Of a DNA stretch of 64,000 nt, positions 24,056 through 31,187 are shown piece after piece (position 1 is the stretch's first letter; each line of letters starts with the position of its first letter). The notes beneath the pieces were generated by a model. That model was given only the letters and a program-made list of their open reading frames with translations. It was not told the origin of the DNA and did not search any database. Source of the stretch: Betaproteobacteria bacterium (lineage in GTDB: Bacteria > Pseudomonadota > Gammaproteobacteria > Burkholderiales > CAIKXV01); NCBI GenBank assembly GCA_021298815.1, contig JAJTHE010000004.1, positions 1-64,000 on the forward strand, written 5' to 3'. The translations under genes were made by a program, and so were the position numbers.

Positions 24056-25045
24056 GTGAAGCACACAGGCAGCGTGCAGCGGATGGCACGCGTGGCATGC
24101 ATTGCGGCAGGACTGATGTCGGCGGGGCATGTGATGGCCCAGGCCAGCTTTCCGGTCAGGCCGATCCGCATGGTGGTGCCCGGCTCGCCGGCCACCGGCA
24201 TGGACAACATGGGCCGGGTGGTGGCGCGCGCGATGACCGAAGCCCTCAGGCAGCAGGTCGTCGTCGACAACCGGGCGGGCGCGGGGAGCCTGATCGGCTC
24301 GGGCATCGTTGCCACTTCCGCACCCGATGGCTACACCATCGGGATCGCATCGACGTCGACCATCGTCGCGCCGCTGCTGCAACTGAAGCCGCCATACGAC
24401 CCGATCAAGGACTTCGTCCCGATCGCCCTGCTCTCCTCGATCACCAGCGTGCTGGTCGTGGCCCCGGGCGTGCCGGTGAAGAACGCGCGCGAGTTCGTCG
24501 AGTATGCGCGGGCGCGGCCGGGCCAGCTCAATTTCGCGTCCATCGGTTCGGGAAGTGCGGCCCACCTCACGCCCGAACTCTTCAATCGTGCAGCGGGCAT
24601 CAAGGCGGTGCACGTCCCGTTCAAGTCGGTCTCCGACGTGGTCACCGAGATGCGCGCAAGCCGGGTCCACTACCTGATGTTCATCTCGCCCGCCGCGCTT
24701 CCGATGGTGACCGACAGCCCGCTGCGCGCGATGGCAGTCACCAGCCTGAAGCGGTTCGCCGGGCTGCCTGACGTACCCACGGTGTCGGAGATCGGCCTGA
24801 AGAATGCCGAGGTCGACACGATGATCGGCGTCATCGGCCCGCGCGGGATGCCCGCCTCGCTCGTGAAGCGGCTGCATGCCGAGATCGCGGCCGCGCTGAA
24901 GGCACCCGACACCGCGACACAGTTCGCCCGCTACGGCGGAGAGCCGGCGGTCGACACCACGCCCGAGAAGTTCGCCGCGCAGTGGCAGGCCGAATACCAT
25001 CTCTACCGCGCGCTGCTGCCCGAGATCGGCCTGAAGCCGCAGTAG
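24056..25045 (+). CDS. Bug-family solute receptor 7 (divergent ligand loop)
   Basis: 329 residues from a GTG start with GGAGGAGA at 24043-24050 upstream. Signal peptide with cleavage near VMAQAS (residue 29). The otherwise invariant PGG-x-x-D ligand loop is replaced by VPGSPATGMDNMG near residue 43, and the second-lobe motif reads HVPFKSVSDVVTEM instead of HVPYKGxxPAxxD. Ligand contacts are therefore likely to differ from the acid-sugar cluster receptors. It stands alone on the plus strand, divergent from the CocE-type hydrolase. Confidence 0.9.
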   Translation: MKHTGSVQRMARVACIAAGLMSAGHVMAQASFPVRPIRMVVPGSPATGMDNMGRVVARAMTEALRQQVVVDNRAGAGSLIGSGIVATSAPDGYTIGIASTSTIVAPLLQLKPPYDPIKDFVPIALLSSITSVLVVAPGVPVKNAREFVEYARARPGQLNFASIGSGSAAHLTPELFNRAAGIKAVHVPFKSVSDVVTEMRASRVHYLMFISPAALPMVTDSPLRAMAVTSLKRFAGLPDVPTVSEIGLKNAEVDTMIGVIGPRGMPASLVKRLHAEIAAALKAPDTATQFARYGGEPAVDTTPEKFAAQWQAEYHLYRALLPEIGLKPQ

Positions 25046-25154
25046 CCACGGGCGGCACGGGCGGCCATCGGATGCCGGTCATCGGCCGTCCGTCGCGCGG
25101 CATCGTCGTCGGCACCCGCGGGCCGGGCATCCCGGACCCGGATTCGTAGCCCGC

Positions 25155-25733
25155 ATGCTCAGGCTGGAGACCCGCGGCGACTTCTCCTTCTTCGGCGTCG
25201 TGTCGATGCTGGTCGCCCTGATGGGCGTGCTGTTGCTGCTGTTCCCGACGCAACCGCTGCCCGAGGCGCCGGATGCGTACCGTCCGGTGCAGGGCGTCCT
25301 GCACGCGTTCAGGGATGCCGGCGGGTACCGCGGCGCCCGGGTGGAGTTCGAACTCGTCGGCGACCCTGATCGCTACGTGTCGGCCTCGCCGCCCACGCGC
25401 GAGTCCACGCGGGGCTGGCAGGCCGGCAGGACATCCTTCGGATTCTTCGTCCTCGCCGCGCCGACAGGCGCGCAGGATGAACCCGGCCGGCGCGTGGTCC
25501 ACGGGCTCACGATCGACGGGCAGGAACTGAAGTCCCTGCGCGACGACATCGCGCACCATAATTCGGGGGTCTCGCCCTGGCTGCCGGTGATGCCGCTCGC
25601 CCTGGGCCTGGTCGGGCTCGTGCTGTCGGTGACGGGATGGCGCCGGACGCGGGCCGCGGCCCTGCCACCGGCTGCGCCGCCGCGCACGCGCAAGGCCGAT
25701 CGACGGAAACGGATAGGAAGAGGACGCCGATGA
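25155..25733 (+). CDS. Membrane protein coupled to TIR gene, unknown function
   Basis: 192 residues that I cannot assign to a family. Two hydrophobic segments, about residues 13-31 (FGVVSMLVALMGVLLLLFP) and 142-162 (WLPVMPLALGLVGLVLSV), flank a roughly 110-residue extracytoplasmic or cytoplasmic domain. That domain contains GARVEFELVGDPDRYV and VVHGLTIDGQELKSL. The short C-tail is rich in Arg, Lys and Pro. The stop TGA overlaps the ATG of the TIR-domain gene (ATGA at 25730-25733), so the two are translationally coupled and may work together. The start ATG has no obvious Shine-Dalgarno. Confidence 0.7.
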   Translation: MLRLETRGDFSFFGVVSMLVALMGVLLLLFPTQPLPEAPDAYRPVQGVLHAFRDAGGYRGARVEFELVGDPDRYVSASPPTRESTRGWQAGRTSFGFFVLAAPTGAQDEPGRRVVHGLTIDGQELKSLRDDIAHHNSGVSPWLPVMPLALGLVGLVLSVTGWRRTRAAALPPAAPPRTRKADRRKRIGRGRR

Positions 25734-26707
25734 CCCGAAGCCGCGATTTCTTCATCAGCTACAACGGCAAGGACGTACAGTGGGCCGAGTGGATCGCCTG
25801 GACGCTGTCCGACGCGGGGTACAGCCACTACTTCCAGAAATGGGACTTCCGTCCCGGCGGCAACTTCGTGCTCGACATGCAGCGGGCGGCAGCCGATTCG
25901 GAGCGCACGCTGATCGTCCTGACGCCCGACTACCTCGGCGCGCTGTACACGCAACCTGAGTGGGCCGCGGCCTTCGCACGCGACCCGACCGGGGATAAGC
26001 GGCTGGTACTGCCGGTACGGGTGGCGCCATGCGAGACCACGGGCATGCTCCGGACGATCGTCTACTGCGACCTGATCGGCCTGTCGGCCGACCAGGCGCG
26101 CACCCGCCTGCTCGATGCGCTTCGCCCGACGGGAAAGCCCGACGCCGCGCCCGCGTTTCCGGGGCAGGAGGCGGCCCAGAGCCCGTTCCCCGGCCCGGCG
26201 GCCCCTGCGCATCCGCCTTCGGCCACGGCCAGCGACGCACTGCAGGCCGCAGCGCGCGAACTGCGCGCGCTGCTCGACACCTCGGGCACGACGTTTCGCG
26301 CCCAGGCACGCCTGCGCGACGAACTCGCGCAGCGGACAAGGCGCCGCCTCGGCATCACCGCACACTTCGAATTCGAGGAACTGTTCGACCGGTTCTTCGA
26401 CCAGTTCGAGCCCGACGAACTCCGTCTGCATCGGACGATGCGCGCCTACACCGAGTCGGTCCTGCACGACTACAACCAGCGCACGCTCGACCTGCTGGAA
26501 CGTTCGCCGGGTCTGGCCGACGAGTTGCCGTCCTCCGGCGCACTCCGGCTGCACCTGGTCCTCTGGCTGGCGAAATTCAAGGACGTGTTCCTGCCCACCC
26601 GCTCCATGTGCCTGCTCTATGTCGGCGTCGAGGAGGGCGTGCGCTTTCCCCGGGAGATCGAGGTGGAACTGGACGCATTTCTGCGCGACGGCCGTGCCAT
26701 CCCGTGA
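25730..26707 (+). CDS. TIR domain-containing protein
   Basis: 325 residues. The N-terminal 130 residues form a TIR_2 domain: SRDFFISYNGKDVQWAEWIA, AGYSHYFQKWDFRPG, SERTLIVLTPDYLGALY and TQPEWAAAF, whose Glu is positioned like the NAD-cleaving Glu of catalytic TIRs, then LVLPVRVAPCE. A Pro/Ala-rich linker (about 138-170) leads to a helical C-terminal domain that I do not recognise (ARLRDELAQRTRRRLGI, FEELFDRFFDQFEPDELRL, LVLWLAKFKDVFL). Bacterial TIR proteins often act as NADases in antiphage or cell-death responses. Nothing else in the neighbourhood is a known defence gene. It is coupled to the upstream membrane protein by an ATGA overlap. Confidence 0.85.
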   Translation: MTRSRDFFISYNGKDVQWAEWIAWTLSDAGYSHYFQKWDFRPGGNFVLDMQRAAADSERTLIVLTPDYLGALYTQPEWAAAFARDPTGDKRLVLPVRVAPCETTGMLRTIVYCDLIGLSADQARTRLLDALRPTGKPDAAPAFPGQEAAQSPFPGPAAPAHPPSATASDALQAAARELRALLDTSGTTFRAQARLRDELAQRTRRRLGITAHFEFEELFDRFFDQFEPDELRLHRTMRAYTESVLHDYNQRTLDLLERSPGLADELPSSGALRLHLVLWLAKFKDVFLPTRSMCLLYVGVEEGVRFPREIEVELDAFLRDGRAIP

Positions 26708-26770
26708 AGCACCCGACCGATCTTCCACGTTATTCCGGATCCACCGATCCTGCACAGGAGCCCCACACCG

Positions 26771-27178
26771 ATGACCACCGTCCGCCAGCCCCCAGACCCT
26801 GAATCAGACCCGCGCGTGAAGGCCGTGTTCGACGACATCCGCGCCACGCGCAGGACCGATTTCGTCAACAACCTCTGGCGCACGCTGGCCTTCGACCCGC
26901 CGCTGCTGGAAAGCACCTGGTCCGAGGTCAAGGCGCTGATGGCCACGCCGACGCAGCTCGATCCGCTGGTGAAGGAGATGCTCTACGTGGCGGTATCGAT
27001 CGCCAACGGCTGCGGCTACTGCGTGCATTCGCATACGGCCGCGGCGAAGGCGAAGGGCATGACCGATGCACAGCATGCGGAACTGCTCGCCATCGTGTCG
27101 CTGGCCGGCAGGACGAACCACCTGGCCACCGGCCTGCAGGTGCCGCTCGACCCGGCATTCGATGCCGGCGCGCGTTGA
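26771..27178 (+). CDS. Carboxymuconolactone decarboxylase/AhpD-like protein
   Basis: 135 residues of the AhpD-like fold. The redox motif CGYCVHSH places Cys-81 and Cys-84 with His-88, as in AhpD alkylhydroperoxidases, rather than the catalytic residues of true carboxymuconolactone decarboxylase. PLVKEMLYVAVSIANG and AGRTNHLATGLQVPLD complete the family pattern. A peroxidase-related thiol role is likely, but the partner is unknown. AGGAG precedes the ATG by ten bases. It follows the TIR gene by 63 bases. Confidence 0.88.
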   Translation: MTTVRQPPDPESDPRVKAVFDDIRATRRTDFVNNLWRTLAFDPPLLESTWSEVKALMATPTQLDPLVKEMLYVAVSIANGCGYCVHSHTAAAKAKGMTDAQHAELLAIVSLAGRTNHLATGLQVPLDPAFDAGAR

Positions 27179-27263
27179 CCGATGCAGTCGCTCGTCGATT
27201 CCGCAGGGCCTCTGCCGGCCATCCCGGTGTGCGCGGCCGGCGCTGCACCTGCCGCCGGACGTC

Positions 27264-27374
27264 ATGATGTCGGCGATGACCACGTTCGCTGTCCTCGGCA
27301 CGGTATCCGCCTTCGCCATGTCGGTCGTGCTGATCCTGCTGAAGACGGGCCTCGCCGGAAGACCCCCGTCATGA
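27264..27374 (+). CDS. Possible 36-residue single-pass membrane peptide
   Basis: Begins MMSAMTTFAVLGTVSAFAM and continues with a hydrophobic run to LLKTG and a short polar tail; it would form one transmembrane helix. No good Shine-Dalgarno is visible and I know no homologue, so it may be chance. It occupies the otherwise empty 230 bases between the AhpD-like gene and the convergent RidA-family gene. Confidence 0.3.
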   Translation: MMSAMTTFAVLGTVSAFAMSVVLILLKTGLAGRPPS

Positions 27375-27408
27375 CCGACGTCTTCGGCGCCTGCGCACAC
27401 CGGGACGC

Positions 27409-27891
27409 CTACCCGGGATGCAGTTCGAACTCGCCCATGATCTCGAGCACCGCGCCACGCGGAAGTTCCGCGATGCCCACTGCGGCGCGCGCATGTCGCC
27501 CGAACTCCGGGCCCCACAACGCGTAGAACAGGTCCGACGCGCCGTCGATCACCGAGAACTGGCGGTCGAAGCCGGGCGCACTGTTGACCATTCCATACAG
27601 CCGGATCACGCGACGCACCTTGTCGAGGTCGCCGACTTCGGCCTTGATCGACGACATCATCGCCAGTGCGACCGACTTCGCGCAGAGCTGCGCCTCGGCC
27701 TCGGTGACGTCGCCACCGACCTTGCCGTACTGCCGGATGCCCAGCGCCATCTCCTGCCGCCCGGTGCCGTGTCCGGACAGGAACAGCAGGTTTCCGACGC
27801 GCACCGCTGCCGTGCGGTTCGGGCTCGGGTAGGGATGCACGGGCGGCAGCGACAGGCCCATGCCGGCCAGCTTCGTTTCGATCACACCCAT
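27409..27891 (-). CDS. RidA/YjgF family protein
   Basis: 160 residues of the RidA fold: VGNLLFLSGHGTG (beta strand and active-site loop), VTEAEAQLCAKSVALAMMSSIKAEVGDLDKVRRVIRLYGMV, and AARAAVGIAELPRGAVLEI, where the Arg of HARAAVG is the conserved carboxylate ligand. RidA enzymes hydrolyse reactive enamine/imine intermediates, but this longer subgroup with an N-terminal VHPYPSPNRTAAVR stretch is not the housekeeping RidA, and its role is open. Start ATG 27891 follows AAAGG. It is convergent with the small-protein region to the left and divergent from a small membrane gene to the right. Confidence 0.88.
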   Translation of the reverse strand: MGVIETKLAGMGLSLPPVHPYPSPNRTAAVRVGNLLFLSGHGTGRQEMALGIRQYGKVGGDVTEAEAQLCAKSVALAMMSSIKAEVGDLDKVRRVIRLYGMVNSAPGFDRQFSVIDGASDLFYALWGPEFGRHARAAVGIAELPRGAVLEIMGEFELHPG

Positions 27892-28018
27892 CGGCTTACC
27901 TTTCAGCGGCTGCGGAATCGGGCCTCTTTTATCGCCGATCGGCCGGCGTTCGGCAAGGGTCTTGCGAAGCGGCCGCGGCTCGGTCACTCTCCGGGCGTCC
28001 CGCGCACCGCATGAACCG

Positions 28019-28207
28019 ATGACCCGCCCGCAGATCGCCGCCGCCACCAGCCTCGCCTTTTCGCTCTACTGGGCTTTCATGGCCTGGGCCCAGTGGCCTG
28101 CCGCGGACGCCCCCGATGCGCCGCTGCCGATGATGCGGCTGATCCTGTGCGCGATGTTCGGCGGCCTCGCGGCGACGATCTGGATCGGACGCAACCGCGA
28201 CCGCTGA
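28019..28207 (+). CDS. Small two-helix membrane protein, unknown
   Basis: 62 residues: MTRPQIAAATSLAFSLYWAF begins a first transmembrane helix, a short acidic Pro/Ala loop follows, and MMRLILCAMFGGLAATIWI is a second helix before GRNRDR. No family recognised. The start ATG follows GCACCGCATGAACC without a clear Shine-Dalgarno; an upstream in-frame extension is antisense shadow of ridA. It lies 20 bases before the GDP-mannose hydrolase gene and may be co-transcribed with it. Confidence 0.5.
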   Translation: MTRPQIAAATSLAFSLYWAFMAWAQWPAADAPDAPLPMMRLILCAMFGGLAATIWIGRNRDR

Positions 28208-28227
28208 ACGCACGATCGAGGATGACG

Positions 28228-28698
28228 ATGAAGCCCGCTCCCCTGTCCCGCGATGCATTCCTGGCGGTGGTACGCGACACCCCGCTGGTCTCGATCGACC
28301 TCGTGGTGCCCGATGCCGGCGGCCGGCTGCTGATGGGCCAGCGCACGAACGAACCGGCGCGCGGTTCCTGGTTCGTGCCCGGCGGGCGCATCCTGAAGGA
28401 CGAGCCGCTCGACGAGGCCTTCGCGCGGCTGACCGAGGTCGAACTCGGCGTCGCGCTGGCGCGCGCCGATTCGACGCTGCTGGGCCTGTTCACCCACATT
28501 TACGGCGAGAACTTCGCGGGCGTGCCGGGCATCTCGACCCACTACGTGGTGATCGCCTGCCGGATCGACCTGCCGGTGGCGCTCGAGGCGCTGCCGCGTG
28601 CCCAGCATTCCGCGTACCGCTGGTGGGCCCGCGACGAGGCCATCGCCTCGGGACAGGTGCATCCGCACAACTATCCGTACTTCCCGCATCCCGGCTGA
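28228..28698 (+). CDS. gmm: GDP-mannose mannosyl hydrolase (Nudix)
   Basis: 156 residues. The motif FVPGGRILKDEPLDEAFARL followed by TEVELGV is the altered Nudix box of GDP-mannose mannosyl hydrolases, which hydrolyse GDP-mannose to GDP and mannose and so can modulate surface-polysaccharide sugar supply. The N-terminal RDTPLVSIDLVV and the C-terminal HNYPYF match the subfamily. Two adjacent in-frame ATGs occur (28222, 28228); GAGG at 28218-28221 suits the second, which I chose. No mannose polysaccharide cluster is in the window. Confidence 0.9.
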   Translation: MKPAPLSRDAFLAVVRDTPLVSIDLVVPDAGGRLLMGQRTNEPARGSWFVPGGRILKDEPLDEAFARLTEVELGVALARADSTLLGLFTHIYGENFAGVPGISTHYVVIACRIDLPVALEALPRAQHSAYRWWARDEAIASGQVHPHNYPYFPHPG

Positions 28699-28710
28699 AG
28701 CCCTGCCCGC

Positions 28711-29526
28711 ATGAGACCCGGCAAGGTTCGGCTCGAGCGCTCGGTGGCGATCATCCGCCTGCGACGGCGGCTCGAAGCGGAGTCGTACCCGCGCATCCAG
28801 ATGGCGTTCATCGTCGCGCTCACCGGCACGTCGGGCCTGCTCTGCTCGTACCTGCTGCTGCTGGCCGGCGTGCACGCGATGGCGATCCGCTATCCACTGG
28901 CGCTTGCCGGCGCCTACCTGTTCTTCCTGTTCCTGCTCTGGGTGTGGCTGCGGACGCGGGACGACCTGCATCTCGACCTGCCCGATCCCGGGCTCGGAGA
29001 CGCGCCGTGGCCGGTCCGGGGATCCTCGCCACCTTCGTTCGGCGGCGACGGCGGCGCGTTCGGGGGTGGCGGTGCGAGCGGGCGCTTCGACCTGGCGGGC
29101 GGCTCGGGTGGTGGGTCCGGTGGCGGGTCGGGCGTGCAGCCGGGTGCCAGTGCCGGAGCGGATGCCAGCGCAGACTGGCTGCCCGCGGCGCGCGACGCCG
29201 GCTCGATCCTCGACGCTGACGAGCTCGCCATACCGCTCATCGCGATCGGGCTTGCGGTCGGGCTTGCACTCGCCTCTCTCTACATCGTGTGGATGGCACC
29301 GATGCTGTTCGCCGAACTGCTGTTCGACGGCGCACTTTCGTACACGCTCTACCGCAACCTGCGCGGCGCCGATCAGGCACACTGGCTGTCGACGGCGTTC
29401 AGGCGCACCGTCCTGCCGTTCTGCCTCACCGCGGTCTTCCTGGCTGCCGTCGGGTATTGCCTCCACCTCTACGCGCCCGCCGCCCGTACGCTGGGCGAGG
29501 CGCTCGAAGCGGCAGTGCAGCGATGA
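28711..29526 (+). CDS. Membrane protein with Gly-rich linker, unknown
   Basis: 271 residues, no family recognised. Two N-terminal membrane segments (about 31-53 and 58-80) are followed by a low-complexity Gly/Ser/Asp linker (about 105-165, with GGDGGAFGGGGASG and GGSGGGSGGGSG). Two more membrane segments follow (about 172-200, LAIPLIAIGLAVGLALASLY, and 236-258). Such linkers occur in membrane proteins of DUF-type with TPM-like neighbours, but I see no diagnostic motif. The stop overlaps the start of yfcE (ATGA), so the genes are coupled. It starts 12 bases after gmm. Confidence 0.65.
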   Translation: MRPGKVRLERSVAIIRLRRRLEAESYPRIQMAFIVALTGTSGLLCSYLLLLAGVHAMAIRYPLALAGAYLFFLFLLWVWLRTRDDLHLDLPDPGLGDAPWPVRGSSPPSFGGDGGAFGGGGASGRFDLAGGSGGGSGGGSGVQPGASAGADASADWLPAARDAGSILDADELAIPLIAIGLAVGLALASLYIVWMAPMLFAELLFDGALSYTLYRNLRGADQAHWLSTAFRRTVLPFCLTAVFLAAVGYCLHLYAPAARTLGEALEAAVQR

Positions 29527-29984
29527 AGACACGCATCGGCCTGATCTCGGACACCCACGGACTGCTGCGCCCGGAGGCGCTCGCCTTCCTGCAGGGCAGC
29601 GACTTCATCGTGCATGCCGGCGACATCGGCGACCCTGCCATCCTGCATGCGCTGGAAGCCATCGCACCGCTGACCGTCGTGCGCGGCAACAACGACCAGG
29701 CACCGTGGGCCGCGGAAATCCGGGAGACCGAGTGGCTGGACGCCGGCGGCATCAGCCTCTATGCCATCCACGACCTCTCGCTGCTCGACATCGACCCGGC
29801 CGCCGCAGGCCTGCAGGTCGTGGTGTCGGGCCATTCGCACCAGCCGCGCATCGAACGGCGGGATGGCGTGCTGTACGTGAACCCGGGCAGCCCGGGCCGC
29901 CGGCGCTTCAGGCTGCCGATCTCCATCGGGGAACTGATCGTCGCGGGCGGGACCGTGGACGCACGCACGGTCGAACTCGCCTGA
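29523..29984 (+). CDS. yfcE: YfcE/MJ0936 family metallophosphodiesterase
   Basis: 153 residues of the calcineurin-like phosphoesterase fold. Metal-binding motifs appear in order: ISDTHG (residues 8-13), HAGDIGD near 32, VRGNNDQ near 54, IHDLS (where the usual GH is IH) and SGHSHQP near 104, with NPGSPGRRR at the end. YfcE enzymes hydrolyse phosphodiesters with Mn2+; the physiological substrate is unknown. ATGA overlap with the upstream membrane-protein gene. A hairpin terminator follows 23 bases after the stop. Confidence 0.9.
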   Translation: MKTRIGLISDTHGLLRPEALAFLQGSDFIVHAGDIGDPAILHALEAIAPLTVVRGNNDQAPWAAEIRETEWLDAGGISLYAIHDLSLLDIDPAAAGLQVVVSGHSHQPRIERRDGVLYVNPGSPGRRRFRLPISIGELIVAGGTVDARTVELA

Positions 29985-30006
29985 GTGCCGCGCTTCCACG
30001 GCGTCG

Positions 30007-30040
30007 CCGGGCCTGCCGCAACGCTGGCGGCAAGGCCCGG
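30007..30040. terminator. Bidirectional hairpin between convergent yfcE and Bug gene
   Basis: CCGGGCCTGCCGC (30007-30019) pairs with GCGGCAAGGCCCGG (30027-30040) with one bulged base and a 7-base loop. It lies between the stop of yfcE at 29984 and the stop of the convergent receptor gene at 30055, so it can serve both. The T-run is poor. Confidence 0.55.
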
Positions 30041-30054
30041 ACAAAGCGCGGACG

Positions 30055-31059
30055 CTACTGCTTCGCGCCCGCCATCTTGACCACTTCGCGGATGCGGCGC
30101 AGTTCTTCCGCACGCCACTTGTCGAGCACCTGCCGGTCACCCGCCACCAGGTCCACGCCCAGCGCCTTCAGGCGCTCGCCGAACGCGGGTTCCTTCATCA
30201 CGCGAACCATCTCGCTGCTCGACTGGTTCAGGATGGCCGCAGGCGTGCCGGTGGGCGCCACGATGCTGTACCAGCCGTACATCGCATAGCCGGGCACCAC
30301 TTCCGAGATGGCGGGCGCATCCGGCAGCAGCGGCGCACGCGTCGGCGTGGTCACGCCAAGGGCGCGCAGGCGTCCGGACTGAACGTGCGGCATGGCCGCG
30401 GGCACCACCGCGTAGGTGATCTGCACTTCGTTGGCCATCGCGTCGGTGATCGCCTGTGGCACGCCCTTGTAGGGCACGTGCAGCATGTTCGTCTGGGTGA
30501 GCTGGGTGAACAGCACCCCCGACAGGTGCTCAGATGCACCGGTACCGGCAGACCCGTAGCGCAGCGTGCCGGGCGCCTTGCGCGCGAGTTCGATCAGTTC
30601 CTTCAGCGACTTCGCGGGCACCTGGTTGTTCGCGAGCAGCACGAAGGGCACGGTGCCGATCAGCGAGATCGACTGGAAGTCGCGTGCGAGGTCGAACTTC
30701 AGCCCCGACAGCACCTGGCTCGCCACGAACAGCTGCGAGGTGAGCATCATCATCGTGTAGCCGTCGGGTGCGGCGGCCAGTGCAAGGTCGGCACTGATCG
30801 CACCTGCCGCGCCCGGTCGCGGGTCGACGATCATGCGCTGCCCCCAGGTCTCGCCCAGCCGGTCGGCCATCGCGCGGCCGATGATGTCGGGCCCCGAGCC
30901 CGCGGCACTGCCGACGATCAGCCGGATCGGCTTGACCGGGAACTGGGTCTGCGCATGCACGCCCTGGGCGGGCAGCAGCGCGGCGGACGCCAGCGTGGCG
31001 ATCGCGAGCATCGACGGCGAACACATCGCCGCTACACGTTTTCCAGACGACATCTGCAT
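30055..31059 (-). CDS. Bug-family solute receptor 8 (divergent ligand loop)
   Basis: 334 residues. Signal peptide with cleavage near VHAQTQ (residue 37). The ligand loop is VGSAAGSGPDIIG, lacking the normal Pro-Gly-Gly, and DPRPGAAG replaces NRPGAGG, so an atypical ligand is likely. HVPYKGVPQAITDAM is the second-lobe motif. AGGAGGATGCAG stands right before the ATG. It is a lone gene, divergent from the methyltransferase gene at 31188 and 24 kb or less from the other receptors. Confidence 0.9.
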   Translation of the reverse strand: MQMSSGKRVAAMCSPSMLAIATLASAALLPAQGVHAQTQFPVKPIRLIVGSAAGSGPDIIGRAMADRLGETWGQRMIVDPRPGAAGAISADLALAAAPDGYTMMMLTSQLFVASQVLSGLKFDLARDFQSISLIGTVPFVLLANNQVPAKSLKELIELARKAPGTLRYGSAGTGASEHLSGVLFTQLTQTNMLHVPYKGVPQAITDAMANEVQITYAVVPAAMPHVQSGRLRALGVTTPTRAPLLPDAPAISEVVPGYAMYGWYSIVAPTGTPAAILNQSSSEMVRVMKEPAFGERLKALGVDLVAGDRQVLDKWRAEELRRIREVVKMAGAKQ

Positions 31060-31175
31060 CCTCCTTGGAGTGCGATTTTCTTGTGTGGCGGATCATGCGC
31101 ACCGCCCTGCGCTTTGTCCAGCATCCCGGCCTGTCCGGGCCGCGCGGGCGCAAGGCACGGCCGATACACATCGAG

Positions 31176-31181
31176 CATACT
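31176..31181 (+). promoter_or_regulatory. -10-like CATACT six bases before methyltransferase start
   Basis: CATACT ends six bases before the ATG at 31188, so transcription from it would begin at or next to the start codon (leaderless mRNA). The same geometry occurs before the gene at 40004. No clear -35 is seen. Confidence 0.3.
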
Positions 31182-31187
31182 CGGGAC

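Noticed and set aside
26771-27178. Possible selenoprotein in the AhpD-like gene
   Set aside because: Its redox motif is CGYC with both Cys coded normally and no TGA in frame.
29070-29210. Gly/Ser-coding repeats in the membrane protein gene as a possible DNA repeat array
   Set aside because: They encode a low-complexity Gly-rich linker in frame, with no spacer-repeat structure of a CRISPR or satellite.
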